A program made the position numbers and the translations under genes. From NCBI RefSeq assembly GCF_001641125.1, contig NZ_LWLP01000001.1, positions 3,349,803-3,413,802 on the forward strand: a DNA stretch of 64,000 nucleotides. The letters are read 5' to 3'. This DNA comes from Arthrobacter sp. OY3WO11 (lineage in GTDB: Bacteria; Actinomycetota; Actinomycetes; Actinomycetales; Micrococcaceae). Below, piece by piece: positions 8,852-18,346 of this stretch (position 1 is its first letter; every line of letters starts with the position of its first letter). The notes beneath the pieces were generated by a model. That model was not told the DNA's origin, did not search any database, and worked only from the letters and a program-made list of their open reading frames with translations.

Positions 8852-9993
8852 CGTCTCCTGCCGCGGGAAACACCAGGCGTGCCCGCATCCGTATTGCCGT
8901 CGCCGCGCTCCTCGCGCTTGCCGTCCTGGCGGCGCTGGTGCTGCTCACTAACCTCCCGTCGGGGGACCAGCCGCCCGGACCTGCCAGCCCTGAACCTTCC
9001 CCGCCCGCCACATCGGCACCAGCCCCAGCGGCCGGGGGACCCGCGGTGGAGACGTCCAGCTTTTCGGGGTCCGGCGACGTGGCGGATGACGCGGCCATCT
9101 GGGTGGACCCCGCCAACCCGGCCAACAGTGTGGTCATCGCGGACAACAAGGCAGACACGGACGGGGGTGTCGGGGTGTTTGGAATGGACGGCAAAATGAT
9201 CCATTTCCGTCCGGACGGAAAGATCGGCAACGTCGACCTGAGGACAGGGTTTCCGCTGTCCGGAAAATCGGCCGTGCTGGTGGGCGGGAACAACCGGACG
9301 GACGACACCCTGGCCCTGTGGACCCTGGATACGGAAACCCGGGAGCTTACACCCGTTGCGGCAGGCGACATTCAGACGTTCGCACCCAACTACGGCTTCT
9401 GCATGTACCGCAGCAGCGCCAGCGGCAAGTTCTACGCCTTTGTCACCCCGAACGAGGAAGGGTCCATCCAACAGTTCGAGTTGGTTGACGACGGCGAAGG
9501 CCGGGTGGAGGCGGAGCTCGTCAGGGAGCTCCCGGTCAGCAGCATCACGGAAAGCTGCGTCGCGGACGACGAACTGGGGCACCTCTACGTTGCGCAGGAG
9601 GACGTCGGCGTGTGGAAGTACAGCGCCGAACCCGACGCCGGAACGGAACGGGCCGCCATGGACAAAGCCGGCGCGGGGCGCCTTGTGGCAGACGTGGAAG
9701 GGATGGGCATCAGCTACGGCCCCGGCGGCTCAGGCCACCTGTTCGTGTCCAGCCAGGGCGACTCCACCATCGCCGTCTATGAGCGGTCCGGTGACAATGC
9801 CTTCATCAAAAAGTTCAACGTGGGCGGGAACGGGGATATAGACGGCGTGTCCGGAACCGACGGCCTGGACGTTACGGCACTGGATGCCGGGCCGCAGTTC
9901 GAGCAGGGACTTCTGGTGGTCCACGACGAAAAGAACAGCGGCGGGGGAACGTCCAACCTGAAGTACGTTCCGCTTGCCTCGGTTTTGGAGTAA
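8848..9993 (+). CDS. Membrane-anchored beta-propeller phytase
   Basis: 381 residues. A hydrophobic segment at about 15-35 (VAALLALAVLAALVLLTNL) with basic residues before it acts as an uncleaved anchor or signal peptide; a Pro-rich linker follows to residue 65. The rest carries beta-propeller phytase hallmarks: DDAAIWVDPANPANSVVIAD, IADNKADTDGGVGVF, NYGFCMYRSSASGKFYAF and LFVSSQGDSTIAVYER. Acidic loops would bind calcium, as in the family. Expected role is extracytoplasmic release of phosphate from inositol phosphates. It overlaps rarD by four bases and ends just before a strong hairpin. Confidence 0.88.
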   Translation: MTSPAAGNTRRARIRIAVAALLALAVLAALVLLTNLPSGDQPPGPASPEPSPPATSAPAPAAGGPAVETSSFSGSGDVADDAAIWVDPANPANSVVIADNKADTDGGVGVFGMDGKMIHFRPDGKIGNVDLRTGFPLSGKSAVLVGGNNRTDDTLALWTLDTETRELTPVAAGDIQTFAPNYGFCMYRSSASGKFYAFVTPNEEGSIQQFELVDDGEGRVEAELVRELPVSSITESCVADDELGHLYVAQEDVGVWKYSAEPDAGTERAAMDKAGAGRLVADVEGMGISYGPGGSGHLFVSSQGDSTIAVYERSGDNAFIKKFNVGGNGDIDGVSGTDGLDVTALDAGPQFEQGLLVVHDEKNSGGGTSNLKYVPLASVLE

Positions 9994-9996
9994 CGA

Positions 9997-10037
9997 AGCC
10001 CCAGGCCCCGGAAGCATGCTCTCCGGGGCCTGGGGCT
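9997..10037. terminator. Bidirectional terminator hairpin between phytase and gabT
   Basis: The 16-bp perfect stem AGCCCCAGGCCCCGGA / TCCGGGGCCTGGGGCT lies four bases after the phytase stop and 39 bases after the gabT stop, which converge here. It can serve both strands. Confidence 0.75.
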
Positions 10038-10076
10038 GTGTGCGCCCTTGTGGGGGGCGCCGGCTCTGTGCGGGTG

Positions 10077-11447
10077 TTACGCGTTGGCCCTGATGGCGGC
10101 GGCGAGGACGTCCAGTCCGTCATTGAGCAGGTCATCGGTGATGACCAGCGGCGGCAGCAGCCGGATCACGTTGCCGTAGGTTCCGCAGGTCAGGATGATG
10201 ACGCCTTCCTTCAGGCAGGCAGCGGCCACGGCCTTGGTCAGCTCCGGGTTGGGTTCCTTGGAGCCGGCCTGGACCAGCTCGATGGCCAGCATGGCGCCGC
10301 GGCCGCGGATATCACCGATCACGGCTGATCCGGCAGCGGCGAGCTCGGACTGGAGTTCGCGGAGCCGGCCGGTGGCGAGTTCCTCGATGTGCTTGGCGCG
10401 GCCGTTGAGGTTGTACTCCTCCATGGATCCGATGGAGGCAAGGGCAGCGGCGCAGGCAACCGGGTTGCCGCCGTAGGTGCCGCCAAGGCCGCCGGGGTGG
10501 ACGGCGTCCAGCAGGTCTGCGCGGCCGGTGATGGCGGAGAGCGGCATGCCGCCGGCGATGCCCTTGGCCATGGTCAGGATGTCCGGGACAACGCCCTCGT
10601 GGTTGACGGCGAACCATTCACCGGTGCGGCAGAAGCCGGACTGGACCTCATCCGCGATGAAAACGATGCCCTTGTCCTTGGCCCACGCGGCAAGTGCCGG
10701 GAGGAAGCCCTCGGCCGGGACGATGAAGCCGCCCTCGCCCTGGATGGGTTCGATGATGATCGCGGCAACCTGGTCCCCGCCGATCTGCTTTTCGATCATG
10801 GTGATGGCGCGCTTGGCGGCCTCGGCACCGGTGATCTCCGGGTTTTCCTCCCGGTAGGGGTAGCTCATGGGCATGCGGTAGACCTCGGGCGCGAACGGGC
10901 CGAAGTTGGTCTTGTACGGCATGGCCTTGGCGGTGAGCGCCATGGTGAGGTTGGTCCGGCCGTGGTAGGCGTGGTCGAAAGCCACGACGGCGTCGCGTCC
11001 GGTGGCGAGGCGGGCCACCTTGACGGCGTTCTCCACGGCCTCGGCGCCGGAGTTGAAGAGGACGGTGCGCTTCTCATGGTCGCCCGGGGTGAGGCGGTTC
11101 AGTTGCTCGGCCACGGCCACGTAGCCCTCGTAGGGGGTCACCATGAAGCAGGTGTGCGTGAAGTGCTCCACGGCTTCCTTGACGGCCCCGACGACGGCGG
11201 GATCGGACGCGCCGACGCTCGTCACGGCGATGCCCGAGCCGAGGTCGATGAAGGAGTTGCCGTCGACGTCGTGGATGATCCCGCCGTCGGCGTCTGCAAC
11301 GTAGACGGGGACGCTGGAGGCGACGCCGGCGGCGACGACTGCCTTGCGGCGTTCGGTCAGGGCTACGGACTTGGGGCCGGGGAAGTCAGCCTGGACCCGG
11401 CGCTTCTGCTCCAGGCGGAAGGTGATGTCTGATGCGGTGGTGGTCAT
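10077..11447 (-). CDS. gabT: 4-aminobutyrate--2-oxoglutarate transaminase
   Basis: 456 residues, class III aminotransferase. The PLP pocket shows NSGAEAVENAVKVAR, HAYHGRTNLTMALT, FIADEVQSGFCRTGEW and the Schiff-base lysine region ILTMAKGIAGGMPLSA. The enzyme converts GABA plus 2-oxoglutarate to succinic semialdehyde and glutamate. An AAAGG site precedes the ATG. It lies 44 bp behind an aldehyde dehydrogenase of the aminobutyraldehyde type, and a PucR regulator reads away from that gene, so the three make a GABA/putrescine degradation unit. Confidence 0.94.
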   Translation of the reverse strand: MTTTASDITFRLEQKRRVQADFPGPKSVALTERRKAVVAAGVASSVPVYVADADGGIIHDVDGNSFIDLGSGIAVTSVGASDPAVVGAVKEAVEHFTHTCFMVTPYEGYVAVAEQLNRLTPGDHEKRTVLFNSGAEAVENAVKVARLATGRDAVVAFDHAYHGRTNLTMALTAKAMPYKTNFGPFAPEVYRMPMSYPYREENPEITGAEAAKRAITMIEKQIGGDQVAAIIIEPIQGEGGFIVPAEGFLPALAAWAKDKGIVFIADEVQSGFCRTGEWFAVNHEGVVPDILTMAKGIAGGMPLSAITGRADLLDAVHPGGLGGTYGGNPVACAAALASIGSMEEYNLNGRAKHIEELATGRLRELQSELAAAGSAVIGDIRGRGAMLAIELVQAGSKEPNPELTKAVAAACLKEGVIILTCGTYGNVIRLLPPLVITDDLLNDGLDVLAAAIRANA

Positions 11448-11491
11448 GGGAAGGCCTTTCTTTGAAGCCTGGGGTTTGCTGCGGTGGGGAA

Positions 11492-12922
11492 TTAAGAGTC
11501 GAGGGCGGACATCACGTGCTTGATGCGCGTGTAGTCCTCAACGCCGTACATGGAGAGGTCCTTGCCGTAGCCGGACTGCTTGAAGCCGCCGTGGGGCATT
11601 TCGGCGGTGAGGAGGATGTGGGTGTTGATCCAGACGGCACCGAAATCGAGGTCCCGGCTGAGCCGCATGGCCGTGCCGTGGTTGCTGGTCCAGACGCTTG
11701 AGGCGAGGGCGTAGTCCACGTCGTTCGCCAGCTCAACAGCCTCTTCCTCGGTGCTGAACTTCTGCACCGTGATGACGGGTCCGAAGGTTTCCTTCTGGAC
11801 AATGTCGTCGGTCTGCCTGGCGCCGGTGACGATGGTGGGTTCGAAGAAGTAGCCCTTCTCCCCCGCCCGGTGGCCGCCGGTGACAATCTTGCAGTTCTCC
11901 GGCAGGTTTTCCACCACCGAGCTGACGGCGTTGAAGTGGTTGACGTTGTTGAGCGGGCCGAAGTAGTTGTCCTCGTCGTTCTGTGAGCCCGTGCGCAGGG
12001 TCCTGGTGTGCTCCACCATGGCGGCCACGACGTCGTCGTGCACGGAATCCTCAACCAGCACCCGCGTGATGGCCGTGCAGTCCTGCCCCGCGTTGAAGAA
12101 CGCGAACTCGGCAATCGCCGCTGCGCTCTTCTTGATGTCGGCGTCCTTGAAGACAATGGCCGGCGCCTTGCCGCCAAGCTCCAGGTGCGCACGTTTCAGG
12201 CCCTTGGCGGCACCCGAGGCCACGGCGATGCCGGCGCGGACGGAGCCGGTGATGGACACCAGGCCGGGGACCTTGTGGTCCACCATCATGGCGCCGGTCT
12301 CGCCGGTGCCCAGCACCACGTTCAGGACGCCGGCCGGGAAGATCTCCCCGGCGAGGCGGGCCAGGACCAGCGTGGATTCCGGCGTGGTGTCCGAGGGCTT
12401 CAACACTACGGTGTTGCCGGCTGCCAGGGCGGGACCGATCTTCCAGATGGCCATCAGGAACGGGTAGTTCCAGGGTGCCACCTGCGCCACGACGCCGATG
12501 GGTTCGCGGCGGACGTAGGAGGTGTGCCCTTCGAAGTATTCACCGGCGGACTTGCCCTCGAGGATGCGGGCTGCACCGGCAAAGAAGCGGAGCTGGTCGG
12601 CGCCGGCGGCAACTTCCTCCGAGGCGATCAGGGAACGCACCTGGCCGGTGTTGCGGTGCTGGGCCTCCACGAGTTCATCGCTGTTGGCCTCGACGGCGTC
12701 AGCGAGCTTGAGGAGCATGAGCTGGCGCTGTCCCGGGGTGGCGTGCTTCCAGGTTTTGAAGGCGTCCTTCGCCGCGGTCATGGCAGCGTCCACATCGGCC
12801 TGCACCGAGACGGGCGACTGCGCCACCACCTCGCCGTTGGTGGGGTTCACGATGTCCAGCAGGGCGGTGCCGGCAGGAGTGACGAACTTCCCGTTGATGA
12901 AGTTCTGCAAGGTTTGGACCAC
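11492..12922 (-). CDS. Gamma-aminobutyraldehyde dehydrogenase
   Basis: 476 residues from the GTG at 12922, which has AAAGAGG nine bases upstream; a TTG three codons earlier is also possible. The aldehyde dehydrogenase signatures are HLELGGKAPAIVF (general-base glutamate) and FNAGQDCTAITRVLV (nucleophilic cysteine). The overall sequence resembles the PatD/YdcW group that oxidises 4-aminobutanal to GABA; succinic semialdehyde dehydrogenase is the main alternative. GABA made here would be consumed by GabT encoded directly downstream. The promoter is shared with a divergent PucR-family gene. Confidence 0.85.
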   Translation of the reverse strand: MVQTLQNFINGKFVTPAGTALLDIVNPTNGEVVAQSPVSVQADVDAAMTAAKDAFKTWKHATPGQRQLMLLKLADAVEANSDELVEAQHRNTGQVRSLIASEEVAAGADQLRFFAGAARILEGKSAGEYFEGHTSYVRREPIGVVAQVAPWNYPFLMAIWKIGPALAAGNTVVLKPSDTTPESTLVLARLAGEIFPAGVLNVVLGTGETGAMMVDHKVPGLVSITGSVRAGIAVASGAAKGLKRAHLELGGKAPAIVFKDADIKKSAAAIAEFAFFNAGQDCTAITRVLVEDSVHDDVVAAMVEHTRTLRTGSQNDEDNYFGPLNNVNHFNAVSSVVENLPENCKIVTGGHRAGEKGYFFEPTIVTGARQTDDIVQKETFGPVITVQKFSTEEEAVELANDVDYALASSVWTSNHGTAMRLSRDLDFGAVWINTHILLTAEMPHGGFKQSGYGKDLSMYGVEDYTRIKHVMSALDS

Positions 12923-13090
12923 GGTGTGCAACCTCTTTCGTAGGGGCCGTCCGCGCCCGGGCGGAAGTCAGGGCGGATGGATGGAACTGCCTAGAGCCTA
13001 TGCCAGCGCCCCTGCCCCGTGAATAGCCACCTGCACACCCTTCCTGAGCCTGTTTAGTGCGGTTGCCCAGCACCCCTCTATCCTTGATCC

Positions 13091-14527
13091 ATGGCCATTT
13101 CCCTTGCCGCCCTCCTGGGTGTGAACTCCCTGAAGCTGACCAAAGCAGGGCTCGCGGAAACCACCTGGCACCAGGACATCAACTGGGTGGCGGTGACCGA
13201 GCTGGAGGATCCGCACCGCTTCATTAACGGCGGCGAACTGATCCTCACCACCGGCCTGCGGCTGCGGTCCGCACCGGAGCAGCGGCGCTTTGTCCGGCAG
13301 GTGCAGCGGGCCGGCGCCGTGGGCATCGGCTTCGGCGTGGGGCTCTCCCACGAGACGGTTCCCCCGGCGCTGCTGGCGGAAGCCAACCGCTGGGGACTGC
13401 CCGTCGTGGAGGTCCCCTACGAGACGCCCTTCATCGCCATCGGCAAGCTGGTGGCCGACGCCCAGTCGGCGGACCACTACGCCAAGCTTGAGCGGCTGAT
13501 CGCCGGGCACCAGGTGCTGGCACGCGCACTGCTCACCGGCGGCGGACTCGCCGAGCTCCTCAAGCATCTGGGAGGCATGCTGCGCACCGACGTTGCCCTG
13601 ACCCAGTTCACGGCCCAGCTCTACAACAGCAGCAGCGAACCCCCCTCGGCGGACACCTGGTCCTCCTACCCCGTCCCCACCGGCCGGCGGGACGCCTGCA
13701 CCCTGTGGGTCCGGCAGCCATTCGAGGATTCAGGCATCATCGGCTACGCCCAGAACCTGATCAGCGTCGAGCTGAACAACATGGTCAAGCAGCGCCAGGC
13801 CCAGCGGGCGTTGTGCGGCCAGGTCCTCGAGGACGTGATCCACGGCGCCCTGGAAACCAGCGAGGCCCAGCGGCGCCTGGCGGGCGTCGGCGTCAACAGC
13901 ACCCGCAAAAACGTGGTTCTGCTGGCCGTCTCCGCTGCACACAACAAAGCCTTGGTGAGCACCTCCGTGCCGCGCGAACTGGAGAACGCGGTAGCCGCCG
14001 TCGTGGGTAAGGACCTGGTGCTGGTGATAAATGACGACGGCGGCGGCGCACCTGCGCTGGCCCGCAAGCTGAGCGACCACCTGGCCGAGGCGGGCCTCCA
14101 TACGACCATCGGAATCGGCGGGGCCTACACCAAGCCGAACGGCCTGCGGTGGAGCTACTTCGAGGCCCGGGATGCCGCCAGCCACGGTTTGCCCGTCAAC
14201 GAGCCGGAGCGGCTGAGCCTCACGTCGCTGCTGCTGGCCAGTGAGGACGTGCCGCTGGCGGACATGGCCAATGAATCCCTGAACCCGCTGCGGACCTTCG
14301 ACGCCACACACGGTTCAGAACTGATGACCACCCTGGAGAGCTACCTCAACAACAACGGCTCCGTGGCCGCTGTGGCGGAGGAACTCACGCTGCACCGGAA
14401 CACGGTCCGCTACCGGCTGGCGCAGATCACCGAACTGACCGGGTACGACCCCGCCGTCACCACAGACCGGGTCCAGCTTTGGCTGGCCCTGGCCGTGGCC
14501 CGGCTGGGCGCGCGGCAGGGCAAGTAG
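13091..14527 (+). CDS. PucR-family transcriptional regulator of GABA catabolism
   Basis: 478 residues. The N-terminal PucR domain is recognised by INWVAVTELEDPHRFINGGE and the following GELILTTGLRLR; the middle is a GGDEF-like, non-catalytic region of the family; the C-terminal helix-turn-helix (HTH_30) is SVAAVAEELTLHRNTVRYRL. No ribosome site is visible before the ATG; a TATCCT box ends six bases upstream, which suggests a leaderless transcript. Being divergent from the aminobutyraldehyde dehydrogenase/gabT operon, it probably senses GABA or the aldehyde and controls it. PucR-type GabR proteins do this in related actinobacteria. Confidence 0.88.
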   Translation: MAISLAALLGVNSLKLTKAGLAETTWHQDINWVAVTELEDPHRFINGGELILTTGLRLRSAPEQRRFVRQVQRAGAVGIGFGVGLSHETVPPALLAEANRWGLPVVEVPYETPFIAIGKLVADAQSADHYAKLERLIAGHQVLARALLTGGGLAELLKHLGGMLRTDVALTQFTAQLYNSSSEPPSADTWSSYPVPTGRRDACTLWVRQPFEDSGIIGYAQNLISVELNNMVKQRQAQRALCGQVLEDVIHGALETSEAQRRLAGVGVNSTRKNVVLLAVSAAHNKALVSTSVPRELENAVAAVVGKDLVLVINDDGGGAPALARKLSDHLAEAGLHTTIGIGGAYTKPNGLRWSYFEARDAASHGLPVNEPERLSLTSLLLASEDVPLADMANESLNPLRTFDATHGSELMTTLESYLNNNGSVAAVAEELTLHRNTVRYRLAQITELTGYDPAVTTDRVQLWLALAVARLGARQGK

Positions 14528-14539
14528 CCGGCCCTGGCG

Positions 14540-16117
14540 TCAAAGGACGCCACGGCGCAGCAGTTCGCGGGACTTCCTGCGGGCTTTCCGGTACTTGGCT
14601 TCGGCGTCCTTCATCAGCTCGTCCTGCCGGTTCTCCAGTGCAGCGAAGACCGCGGCCGCGGCTGTCTGCTCCTGGCGCGAGCCCGCGGTGATGAGCAGGT
14701 CGCGGGCTATCACGGCGTCATGGAAGTCGCCCAGGATCTTCTGCTGCCGCTGCGCCGCCTTGGCCACCTTCCCGGCACGCCTGCCGCGCACCAGGGCTGC
14801 CGTTTCCGCCACATGCCGGAGCCGCTTGGCATCCTTACGGACCTGGTGGAGGGCGTTTTCGTGATCCGTCCCGCGCCTGGCACGCGCTGCCGCCTTGTGC
14901 GAGCGCCGCAGCCGCCTGGCTGACTTGTCCACTGCTTTCGCGGACTCCCGGCGGCCCCCCGACACGGCGTCCGACCGGACCGGCGGGGTGTCCCGGAAGG
15001 CCTCGAGTTCGTCCAGGAGCCGGAAGTAGCGGTCCGAGCGCAGCGCCTCCTGCAGTTGCCGGTACCCGTCGTCGAACTCACCGCCCACCCTTCGTTCCAC
15101 CCGGTCACTGGCGGCGTCAACACCCTCGCCTGGCGGCAGCTCACCCAAGTGCCCGCGGAGCCTGTCCAGCAGGACCTCCGCATCCCGAGGGCCGCCCAGC
15201 AGCTGGCCCAGCCACTTCAGTTCGTCCCGTAAATGCCGCACCGGGCGGGCGGAGTAGAGCTTGCGGTAGGCCGCGAGCGCGGATCGGATCCGCCGCACTG
15301 CCGACCGCATGTTGTGCACGGACTCGGGTTCCTCCAGCCGGACCCCCGGGTCCTGGGCCAGGATTTCCTGGATCTGCCCGCCGAGGTACACGGTGACGAC
15401 GGCGGCCGCTGGCGCTTTCTTGCCGGCAGCAAGGTCCGGGGTGTTTCCGTCGCGAGGGCCCTGGCCGCCCACTTCGCCGCCCAGGGCGCGGGCCAGCTTG
15501 GAAGCGTGGCCCGCGGGGCGTGCACCGGCCTCCATCAGCAGTTCTTCAGCCGGGGCAAAGAGCTCGGGTCCGCCGTGGACAAGTTCCAATTCCCACTCGC
15601 GCCACTGCTGCTGCCCGCCGGATATGGCGCCCGCTCCCTTTCCCGGGTGCAGGCGCTCCGCCGTCACGCGGTCATCGGCCAGGTCCGCCAGGTGCCCGCC
15701 GTCCTCCCCGTAGAGGGCGTGGGTGGTGCGCCGGGTCTCGAGCCTCACCACCGGGGCCACGGCCGCTCCGCGGAGGTATGCCTGGATGTGGTCGAGCAGG
15801 CTGTCCGGCACCACGCCGGGCTGTCCGAGCGGGGCATGCAATTCCCGCCGCTGCTGGGGTTCTGTGCCGGTGGCCCCGGTTTCCAGCGGCGGCAGTTTCA
15901 GGTGCCAGCCTGCGTCGGTTCCGCCGGTCCGCCGGCGAAGGGTGATCCGGCGGGACGCGAGAATGTGGCGGCCGGTGTCAAAGTAAACGGCTTCCAGGAC
16001 ATCGGTATGGGGAGCTGCCACCCTGGCCACGCCGGGAAGGCTGTCCAGCGCGGGCACGGCGGCGCCGTCGCCGACGTCGTACTTCTTTTCAATCTCAAGT
16101 CCCTGCGAAGCCTTCAC
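14540..16117 (-). CDS. CYTH and CHAD domain-containing protein
   Basis: 525 residues from the GTG at 16117 (AAGGGA upstream); the frame is open for 40 more codons without a good start signal. The N-terminal CYTH domain starts with LEIEKKYDV, the EXEXK-type motif of triphosphate tunnel enzymes. From about residue 285 the CHAD domain follows, with SVHNMRSAVRRIRSALAAYR and the repeated basic/His pattern HQVRKDAKRLRHVAE. CHAD domains bind inorganic polyphosphate, and CYTH-CHAD fusions are thought to act on or near polyphosphate. It converges with the PucR gene, 12 bp between stops. Exact reaction unknown. Confidence 0.88.
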   Translation of the reverse strand: MKASQGLEIEKKYDVGDGAAVPALDSLPGVARVAAPHTDVLEAVYFDTGRHILASRRITLRRRTGGTDAGWHLKLPPLETGATGTEPQQRRELHAPLGQPGVVPDSLLDHIQAYLRGAAVAPVVRLETRRTTHALYGEDGGHLADLADDRVTAERLHPGKGAGAISGGQQQWREWELELVHGGPELFAPAEELLMEAGARPAGHASKLARALGGEVGGQGPRDGNTPDLAAGKKAPAAAVVTVYLGGQIQEILAQDPGVRLEEPESVHNMRSAVRRIRSALAAYRKLYSARPVRHLRDELKWLGQLLGGPRDAEVLLDRLRGHLGELPPGEGVDAASDRVERRVGGEFDDGYRQLQEALRSDRYFRLLDELEAFRDTPPVRSDAVSGGRRESAKAVDKSARRLRRSHKAAARARRGTDHENALHQVRKDAKRLRHVAETAALVRGRRAGKVAKAAQRQQKILGDFHDAVIARDLLITAGSRQEQTAAAAVFAALENRQDELMKDAEAKYRKARRKSRELLRRGVL

Positions 16118-16261
16118 AAGCTGTCCCTTCCGCTTCCGTGCACCGGGTCCGGTCCGTGGCGTCCGGGCTCCCGCTGGCAGTCTATTGCCCGGCGCCACGA
16201 CGCCGGGAGAGCTTGGCCACAGAACCGCAGACATCAAACGTCTAACCTTTAGGCTGGAGGG

Positions 16262-17542
16262 ATGCCCGCCCCGTATCCTCCCGCCACCCAGGCGCCGTCG
16301 GTCCCTGTTCCGGCCACCTTAGCGCCAGCCGCCGCCCCCGCTTCCGAAACGGGGAACGCCAAGCCACGCTCCGCCGTCGTCTTCGGCGTTATAGCGCTGG
16401 TGCTCATCGGGCTGAACCTGCGGGCGGGCATCACAGGAGCGTCGGCCCTGCTGCACGACCTGCAAACAGTGCTGGGCTACGGCGCGCTGGTGGCCGCCAT
16501 CATCCCGTCCATCCCAACGCTGTGCTTCGCGCTTGCAGGGGCGGGCACGTCCTGGCTGACGGGATGGCTGGGCGTGGAGAAGGCGATCCTGGTGGCCCTG
16601 GCCATGCTGGCGGGCGGACTCCTCCTGCGCGGCATCCCCGCCACCGGCATGCTCGTGGCCGGCAGTGTCCTGGGCATGTCCGGCCTGGCCGTCTGCAACG
16701 TAGCCATGCCCTCCTTCATCCGGGAGCACTTTGCCCAGCGGACGTCCCTGATGACCGCCGTCTACACGGTGACCATGACCACAGGCGCCACCGTCACCGC
16801 CGTCGCGGTGGTGCCGCTGGCGCAGGCACTCGGCTCACCCTCGGCCGCCGTCGGCGCCATTGGCATCACCGCCGTGGCGGCACTCCTGGGCTTCCTTCCC
16901 GTGGCGCTGCATGCGCACCGGAACAGTCCCCGGACGGCCGGCGGACGGATCTCCCCCTGGCCGTTGCTGCGGACCCGCAAGGGGCTGCTCCTCACCGCGA
17001 TCTTCACGCTCCAGGCCCTGCTTGCCTACGCCCTGCTGAGCTGGCTCCCCTACATGCTGACCACCATGGGACTGGGCGCCGCGGACAGCGGACTGATGTT
17101 CGGGCTGATGCAGCTTGTCTCCGTTCCGGCGGGCATGGTGCTGATCGCCGTCGGTTCCCGGCCGCGGATGCTGCGGCCCGCCTTCTACCTGGTCAGCATC
17201 ACCATGGTGGCCGGGCTGGTATCGCTGCTGGTCCTGCCGGTGGGGCTGGCCGCCATTCCTGCCGCCCTGCTGGGGTTCGGCCTGGGCATCTTCCCGCTGG
17301 TGATGGTGATGATCAGCCGCAGCGGTGCGAGCACCGCCGAAACCACCGCACTGTCCACGCTGGCGCAGTCCACGGGCTACCTGCTGGCCACCGCGGGGCC
17401 GTTCGGGATGGGGCTGCTGCACAGTGCCACCGGCGCCTGGACCCTGCCCCTCCTGCTCCTCCTTGCCCTGGCGCTGGCCCAGATCGTGGTGGCGCACCTG
17501 ATCACGGGCAAGGCCATGACCAACGCCGTGGTAAGGAAGTAG
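16262..17542 (+). CDS. MFS transporter, CynX/NimT type
   Basis: 426 residues with about twelve hydrophobic helices after a 35-residue Pro/Ala-rich tail. GVIALVLIGLNLRAGITGAS at the first helix is the hallmark of the cyanate/nitroimidazole (CynX/NimT) family of the major facilitator superfamily. The function is likely export or uptake of a small anion or drug; nothing in the sequence fixes the substrate. The stop is five bases before the ATG of a GntR-family regulator on the same strand, so the two form an operon and the regulator may control the transporter. Confidence 0.85.
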   Translation: MPAPYPPATQAPSVPVPATLAPAAAPASETGNAKPRSAVVFGVIALVLIGLNLRAGITGASALLHDLQTVLGYGALVAAIIPSIPTLCFALAGAGTSWLTGWLGVEKAILVALAMLAGGLLLRGIPATGMLVAGSVLGMSGLAVCNVAMPSFIREHFAQRTSLMTAVYTVTMTTGATVTAVAVVPLAQALGSPSAAVGAIGITAVAALLGFLPVALHAHRNSPRTAGGRISPWPLLRTRKGLLLTAIFTLQALLAYALLSWLPYMLTTMGLGAADSGLMFGLMQLVSVPAGMVLIAVGSRPRMLRPAFYLVSITMVAGLVSLLVLPVGLAAIPAALLGFGLGIFPLVMVMISRSGASTAETTALSTLAQSTGYLLATAGPFGMGLLHSATGAWTLPLLLLLALALAQIVVAHLITGKAMTNAVVRK

Positions 17543-17547
17543 CGGCC

Positions 17548-18228
17548 ATGGCACTGAGTCCTTCCGCCCGCGCGCCGCTCGCTGACGAGGTCACCGCCAA
17601 ACTGCGCGCCATGGTGCAGTCCGGCGAATGGCCCCTCCACCAGCGCATCCCGTCCGAAACAGAGCTGATGGCCGGCCTGGGGGTCTCACGCGGCACCCTC
17701 CGCGAGGGCATCAAGGCCCTGGCCCACAGCGGGATGCTGGAGGTGCGGCGCGGCGACGGCACCTATGTCCGCGCCACCAGCGAACTGTCCGGCGCGGCCC
17801 GGCGCATGTACCAGGACCACACCGAGCAGCACATCCTTGAAGTCCGGCTGGGCCTGGACACCCAGGCTGCCCGCCTGGCGGCCCGCCATGCAACGGCCGA
17901 CGACGTCACGGCCCTGCGTGCCCTGCTCACCGCCCGGGACCAGGCCTGGGCAGGGGGAGACTACGAGGCGTGGGCGCGGGCGGACTGGGGGTTCCACGAA
18001 CGGGTGGCGCAGGCCTCCGGCAATCCCCTGCTGCACGAGCTGTACCTCAGTTTCGGCAGCGCCTTCCACCAGGACCTCCTCAAGCAGCAGCGCCGGCCCG
18101 GCTTCGACGGCCGCCCGCACGAGGGACACGACCACCTGGCGGACGCCATTGAAGCGCGCGACGAGGACGCCGCAGCCGCCACCGTTGACCGGAACCTGAA
18201 CTCCTGCGCGGAGTGGCTGGCAGGATAG
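17548..18228 (+). CDS. GntR/FadR-family transcriptional regulator
   Basis: 226 residues. Residues 8-75 form the GntR winged helix (QSGEWPLHQRIPSETELMAG then LGVSRGTLREGIKAL), and residues 95-220 are a FadR-type C-terminal (FCD) ligand domain with VRLGLDTQAARLAARHA and the metal-binding His pattern FHERVAQASGN and HDHLADAIEARD. This domain binds small carboxylates in many relatives. It follows the MFS transporter by five bases in the same direction, a common pairing for local control. The ligand is unknown. Confidence 0.88.
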   Translation: MALSPSARAPLADEVTAKLRAMVQSGEWPLHQRIPSETELMAGLGVSRGTLREGIKALAHSGMLEVRRGDGTYVRATSELSGAARRMYQDHTEQHILEVRLGLDTQAARLAARHATADDVTALRALLTARDQAWAGGDYEAWARADWGFHERVAQASGNPLLHELYLSFGSAFHQDLLKQQRRPGFDGRPHEGHDHLADAIEARDEDAAAATVDRNLNSCAEWLAG

Positions 18229-18346
18229 TGCAGCCTCTGGGGTTTCTTCCAGGCTTAATCGGTCAGTAGGCTTACTATCTGAAGAAGGTAGTCCTGTCCG
18301 CCGCCCATCCCGGCGCGGCAGGCACCGCTGACGATGAGGAGTTTCC

